Below, piece by piece: positions 7,805 to 10,386 of a stretch of 10,386 nt of DNA (its first letter is position 1; the number at the start of each line of letters is the position of its first letter). Source of the stretch: an uncultured Clostridia bacterium (GTDB lineage: Bacteria > Bacillota_A > Clostridia > Oscillospirales > Ruminococcaceae); NCBI GenBank assembly GCA_947169455.1, contig CAMVPV010000014.1, positions 1 to 10,386 of the forward strand, written 5' to 3'. A program made the translations under genes and the position numbers. The notes beneath the pieces were generated by a model, which made no database searches, was not told where the DNA came from, and saw nothing but the letters and a program-made list of their open reading frames with translations.

Positions 7805-7999
7805 TAATATAAACAAACCGGATAAGCGAATTTTTTCACCGCCGAAAAATGTTTATAGGAATATACAAATCAGAGCACGGATACACTGCATATTTGTGCA
7901 TATTTTTTCTTCGGTGTGTGCATTTTACACCGCTGTATTTCGCAAAAAAGATAAAATTATGTCGGTTCGGTTAAATCGGGAAAATCAGGGCGATTTCTA
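7805..7999. other. AT-rich centre of the divergent intergenic region
   Basis: This is part of the 416-base gap between the SLH gene and pfkA. Between the two outward promoters lie about 195 bases with no coding signal. I see three TGCAT copies at 7887, 7897 and 7919; the first two sit in a direct repeat TGCATATTT, and the spacings are 10 and 22 bases, near whole helical turns. An inverted repeat AAATCG (7973-7978) / CGATTT (7991-7996) abuts the pfkA -35. These are possible protein sites only. The rest holds nothing I can name. Confidence 0.4.
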
Positions 8000-8028
8000 T
8001 TGACAAAAACAGCATAATGTGCTAAAAT
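8000..8028 (+). promoter_or_regulatory. Strong sigma-A-type promoter of pfkA
   Basis: Perfect -35 TTGACA (8000-8005), 17-base spacer, -10 TAAAAT (8023-8028) with TGC directly before it (extended -10). The transcript should begin near 8035, giving a leader of about 120 nt. Together with the other promoters in the window, this suggests TGN-extended -10 elements are common in this genome. Confidence 0.85.
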
Positions 8029-8033
8029 GTATA

Positions 8034-8143
8034 TTGCTGAAAAAATTCAGGCTTCGGTTTTACGGGGTCGAAAACGTATCAGCAAATGACATTGCACAGT
8101 TATTTACATAGTTTGAGGGTAGAATAGGAAAACACCGAAAGGA
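8034..8143 (+). promoter_or_regulatory. Possible structured leader of pfkA
   Basis: TTGCTGA (8034-8040) pairs with TCAGCAA (8079-8085). Inside, GTTTT (8057-8061) pairs with AAAAC (8071-8075), extended by CG/CG around a GGGT loop. Competing options exist. CTGAA/TTCAG (8037-8041/8046-8050) makes a small 5'-terminal hairpin. TTCGGTTTT (8053-8061) can instead pair with 8129-8139 (AAA, bulged C, ACCGAA), which touches the AAAGGA ribosome site (8138-8143). No known riboswitch class is recognised, and several pairs are A-U, so chance is a real possibility. Confidence 0.35.
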
Positions 8144-8154
8144 ATGGTAGGAAT

Positions 8155-9114
8155 ATGCAGAAGGCAATAGCCGTAATGACGAGCGGAGGAGACGCTCCCG
8201 GCATGAACGCCACGGTCAGGGCGGTCACAAGAACAGCTATCACAAGAGGCTACAAGGTAATAGGCATAGAGAGAGGCTATAACGGTCTGCTCAACGGTGA
8301 GACAAAGGAACTCAACGAAAGAGACGTTTCCAACATCATCCAGAGGGGCGGCACTGTCCTCTACACAGCAAGATGCCTCGAGTTCAAGCAGCCCGAATAT
8401 CAGAAGATAGGCGCTGACAAGTGCCGTGAAATGGGTATAGAAGGAATAGTTGTCATCGGCGGCGACGGTTCCTTTATGGGTGCAAGGGCTCTTTCATCGC
8501 TCGGCATCCCCTGCATAGGCATCCCGGGCACTATCGACAACGATATCGCCTGTACGGAATACACCATAGGCTACGATACCGCAATGAACACCGCTGTCGA
8601 GATGATCGACAAGCTGCGCGATACCGCACAGTCCCACGACCGCTGCTCGGTCGTTGAGGTAATGGGCAGACACGCAGGCTGGATCGCTCTCCATGTAGGT
8701 ATCGCGGTAGGCTCTATCGGCATACTCGTTCCCGAGGTAGAGCCGGATATCAAGAAGCTCGCCGAGAAGATAAAGAGATCCCAGGCTAACAGAAAGCAGC
8801 ACTTCATCATAGTTGTTGCCGAGGGACGCAGCGATCCCACACTTGCTCAGCAGATCGCCGATCTCACCGGCATCGATTCCAGATACACGATACTCGGTCA
8901 CGTACAGAGAGGCGGCGCTCCCACACTGCGCGACAGGGTAAGAGCGAGCCAGATGGGCTACTATGCGGTAGATCTTCTCGACAAGGGCGCATCCAACAGG
9001 ATAGTAGGTCTTAAGGACGGCAGAGTATATGACATAGACATCGAAGAGGGTCTTGCAATGAAGAAGCCCTTCGATATGAACCTGTTCAGAGTAGCAGACG
9101 AGATCTCTTTCTGA
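8155..9114 (+). CDS. pfkA: ATP-dependent 6-phosphofructokinase
   Basis: Phosphorylates fructose 6-phosphate to fructose 1,6-bisphosphate, the committed step of glycolysis, as a cytosolic tetramer. The 319-residue length is the classical bacterial PfkA size. Motifs in order: MTSGGDAPGMNATVRAV (8-24), YTARC (70-74), IGGDGSFMGA (101-110), PGTIDNDI (124-131) with catalytic Asp128, IGYDTAMNTA (138-147), EVMGRHAGWIA (168-178), VVAEG (220-224) and GHVQRGGAPTLRDR (248-261). Gly105 in GGDGS and Gly125 in PGTIDND are the residues of ATP-using enzymes; pyrophosphate-using relatives carry Asp and Lys there. The ATG at 8155 has AAAGGA (8138-8143) 11 bases before it. The gene has its own promoter. No convincing terminator follows, so read-through into the folT riboswitch is possible. 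Confidence 0.98.
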   Translation: MQKAIAVMTSGGDAPGMNATVRAVTRTAITRGYKVIGIERGYNGLLNGETKELNERDVSNIIQRGGTVLYTARCLEFKQPEYQKIGADKCREMGIEGIVVIGGDGSFMGARALSSLGIPCIGIPGTIDNDIACTEYTIGYDTAMNTAVEMIDKLRDTAQSHDRCSVVEVMGRHAGWIALHVGIAVGSIGILVPEVEPDIKKLAEKIKRSQANRKQHFIIVVAEGRSDPTLAQQIADLTGIDSRYTILGHVQRGGAPTLRDRVRASQMGYYAVDLLDKGASNRIVGLKDGRVYDIDIEEGLAMKKPFDMNLFRVADEISF

Positions 9115-9138
9115 GCAGTCGCAAACCAGATCAACAAC

Positions 9139-9158
9139 GGGCGGCGGATATGCCGCCC
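9139..9158 (+). repeat. GC-rich hairpin after pfkA
   Basis: GGGCGGC (9139-9145) and GCCGCCC (9152-9158) form a perfect 7-bp stem with a 6-base loop, 25 bases after the pfkA stop. No T run follows (CACAGGCATT), so it does not look like an intrinsic terminator. It may protect the pfkA 3' end or insulate the riboswitch that starts five bases later. Confidence 0.5.
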
Positions 9159-9162
9159 ACAG

Positions 9163-9269
9163 GCATTACAGAGTAGGCAGATGTGCGTACAGTGCCGTGA
9201 CAACGGGGAGTTGTGTCACGGACGAATGCACGTAAGCAGCGATACATCTGCCGCATCCCGCTTTAATGC
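9163..9269 (+). promoter_or_regulatory. Tetrahydrofolate (THF, class I) riboswitch upstream of folT
   Basis: All major parts of the class I THF aptamer can be found. P1 is GCATTA (9163-9168) with TAATGC (9264-9269). The conserved GAGTAG is at 9171-9176. P2 is GCAGATGT (9177-9184) with ACATCTGC (9244-9251). The junction GCGTACAGTG (9185-9194) resembles GCGUUAAGUG of known members. P3 is CCGTGAC (9195-9201) plus AAC with GTT plus GTCACGG (9215-9221), loop GGGGA. ACGAA follows at 9222-9226, with a small TGC/GCA hairpin (9227-9238). The 3' segment CGCATCCCGCT (9252-9262) resembles UGCAUCCGCU. Loop bases GGGA (9206-9209) can pair with TCCC (9256-9259), the pseudoknot expected for this class. The downstream gene is a folate-type transporter, as for many known examples. 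The comparison is from memory, not a search. Confidence 0.92.
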
Positions 9270-9323
9270 ATTATAAAAGGAGCTTTTCATACTCCCTGAT
9301 AATGCATCATTATTCGAGGAGGT
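9266..9323 (+). promoter_or_regulatory. Switch region controlling access to the folT ribosome binding site
   Basis: Two exclusive structures can be drawn. Form 1: ATGCATTAT (9266-9274) pairs over 9 bp with ATAATGCAT (9299-9307), enclosing GGAG (9279-9282)/CTCC (9292-9295); this uses up the P1 3' arm and leaves AGGAGGT (9317-9323) free. Form 2: P1 forms, ATAATG (9299-9304) pairs with CATTAT (9308-9313), and CTCC (9292-9295) pairs with GGAG (9318-9321) of the ribosome site. Form 2 should dominate when THF is bound. No U tract is present, so control of translation rather than termination is inferred. Confidence 0.7.
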
Positions 9324-9328
9324 ATAAT

Positions 9329-9958
9329 ATGAAAAGCTTTTTTGATTTATTCACGGATTCAGCAAAGTCTCTGAAGGAACTGCGCACTCTCACCACGGCG
9401 GGGATACTTCTCGCTATGGCGATAGCGGTCAAGCCGCTCTCCGTGGAGGTGACTCCCGACCTGAGGATAGCGTTCTCCTTCATACCGATAGCAGTCATCG
9501 CAATGCTGTACGGTCCCGTGGTATGCGGAGCATCGTCCTTCCTGCTCGATTTTCTCGGCTACATCATCGCAAACAAGAGCGCACGCGCATACAGCCCTCA
9601 GCTTGCGCTGATAGTACTGCTTTCGGGCGTTATCTACGGCATGATACTCTACCGCTGTGAATTCGGCACGAAAAAAGATACTACGATCTCGATACTGCGC
9701 ATATTCGGCGCCTGCCTTGCAGTTGCCGTGATATGCAACATCTGCCTGAATTCTTACTTCCTCTACACGCTCTATGTGAACAAGAACTTCACTCTCATTG
9801 GCGGCGACTGGAACGGCTTTGCAGCATACTGTTTCCCGAGGATCATAAAGAACCTCATAGAATTCCCGATAAGGGGCATCATTCTTTCGGTAATGCTGCC
9901 TATGGTAAAGACCGCGTATGACAGGGTGCAGCTCCAGTTCGGAAGAAAAGCGGCATGA
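9329..9958 (+). CDS. folT: ECF transporter S component, folate family
   Basis: Membrane-embedded folate-binding subunit of an ECF vitamin importer, pairing with a shared EcfA/A'/T module not encoded here. It is 209 residues long. A short amphipathic N-terminus precedes ELRTLTTAGILLAMAIAVKP, and about five or six hydrophobic segments follow. Features typical of the folate family are PDLRIAFSFIPIAVIAMLYG (43-62), a PVVCGASSFLLDFLGYI helix (63-79) and LIVLLSGVIYGMILYR (94-109). The folate assignment rests on both the family pattern and the THF riboswitch directly upstream. I chose the ATG at 9329 because AGGAGGT (9317-9323) lies five bases before it; an upstream in-frame ATG (9266) falls inside the riboswitch. 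It ends 22 bases before proC, so the two are probably cotranscribed and proC may indirectly share the upstream transcription signals. Confidence 0.92.
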   Translation: MKSFFDLFTDSAKSLKELRTLTTAGILLAMAIAVKPLSVEVTPDLRIAFSFIPIAVIAMLYGPVVCGASSFLLDFLGYIIANKSARAYSPQLALIVLLSGVIYGMILYRCEFGTKKDTTISILRIFGACLAVAVICNICLNSYFLYTLYVNKNFTLIGGDWNGFAAYCFPRIIKNLIEFPIRGIILSVMLPMVKTAYDRVQLQFGRKAA

Positions 9959-9980
9959 ATTTGACGATCAGGGTGATAAT

Positions 9981-10386
9981 ATGATAAAGATAGGTTTTAT
10001 AGGCGGCGGAAATATGGGCGGCGCTATCATCGCAGGGATCCAGCGCAGCGGCATGGACGCCGAGATACACATAGTTGACAGCGACCCTGAAAAGGTCGCA
10101 GCGCTTGAAAAAACAGGGGTGATCCCCAGTGAGAGCGCACAGGCTCTCGCCGAAGAATGCAAATATATTTTCCTCGCGATAAAGCCGCAGACATTTGACG
10201 CTGTGCTCCCTTCGATGAAAGGGTATGTTACGGAGGATAATGTGCTGGTCTCCATCGCGGCGGGCATTACCGAGGAATACCTCATAAAGACCCTCGGCGT
10301 GAATGTTCCGGCTGTAATAGTGATGCCGAACACGCAGTTCCTGCTCGCCGATGGCGCGACTGCGCCCGCAAAGGGCACCTACACCT
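9981..10386 (+). CDS. proC: Pyrroline-5-carboxylate reductase, N-terminal half (cut by window end)
   Basis: Reduces 1-pyrroline-5-carboxylate to proline with NAD(P)H, the last step of proline synthesis. 135 residues are visible of a usual 260-280. The Rossmann motif IGFIGGGNMGGAIIAG (4-19), IVDSDPEKVAAL (31-42), YIFLAIKPQ (62-70), VLVSIAAGIT (88-97) and MPNT (115-118) are all in the expected order. The stretch around the last motif, AVIVMPNTQFLLADGATA, departs from the usual R-x-MPNTP: the Arg two residues before Met is Ile and the Pro after Thr is Gln. The ATG at 9981 has only a weak ribosome site (GGGTG, 9971-9975), and the gene starts 22 bases after folT, which fits reinitiation or coupling. 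ProC family membership is secure; the exact substrate is slightly less so because of the altered motif and missing C-terminus. Confidence 0.92.
   Translation, partial: MIKIGFIGGGNMGGAIIAGIQRSGMDAEIHIVDSDPEKVAALEKTGVIPSESAQALAEECKYIFLAIKPQTFDAVLPSMKGYVTEDNVLVSIAAGITEEYLIKTLGVNVPAVIVMPNTQFLLADGATAPAKGTYT

Noticed and set aside
8494..8901. Minus-strand frame opposite pfkA
   Set aside because: Shadow of the highly conserved pfkA reading frame with no supporting signals.
8155..9114. Pyrophosphate-dependent phosphofructokinase
   Set aside because: GGDGS and PGTIDND carry the Gly residues of ATP-dependent enzymes rather than Asp and Lys.
9139..9158. GC hairpin after pfkA as an intrinsic terminator
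   Set aside because: The stem is perfect but it is followed by CACAGGCATT with no U tract.

Overview
The window looks like chromosomal, mostly housekeeping DNA from a Gram-positive anaerobe of the class Clostridia, probably an Oscillospirales / Ruminococcus-type organism. This is inferred from strong AGGAGG-type ribosome binding sites, ECF vitamin transporter S components encoded away from their energizing module, a type III pantothenate kinase, a tetrahydrofolate riboswitch, and a secreted YcdB-like protein with S-layer homology repeats. I see no mobile element, CRISPR array, rRNA, tRNA or phage gene.

Layout. Positions 2-2448 (+) carry the branched-chain amino acid genes ilvB (5' end outside the window), ilvN and ilvC. 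They are closely spaced, and ilvN overlaps ilvB. A small zinc-ribbon RNHCP-domain gene (2597-3013, +) follows and ends at a strong terminator hairpin (3038-3081). That hairpin also separates it from a convergent block.

The (-) block, in transcription order, is: a secreted YcdB/SLH-type protein (7738-5525), an ECF transporter S component (5388-4747), coaX (4652-3888), and an XRE-family regulator with two membrane helices and a C-terminal zinc ribbon (3773-3153). The S component next to coaX suggests pantothenate uptake followed by its phosphorylation in CoA synthesis. Sigma-A-type promoters can be read before the SLH gene, the S-component gene and the regulator gene.

A 416-base divergent region (7739-8154) separates this block from a (+) block: pfkA (8155-9114), an ECF folate S component folT (9329-9958) and proC (9981 to beyond the window). 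pfkA has a near-consensus promoter and a roughly 120-nt leader that may be structured. folT is preceded by a class I tetrahydrofolate riboswitch (9163-9269). Its 3' flank can form two mutually exclusive structures, one of which hides the folT ribosome binding site, so translational control is the natural model.

The most informative parts are the THF riboswitch and its switch region, the membrane-anchored regulator with a palindrome inside its own promoter, and the pfkA leader. I found no clearly undescribed multi-gene system.
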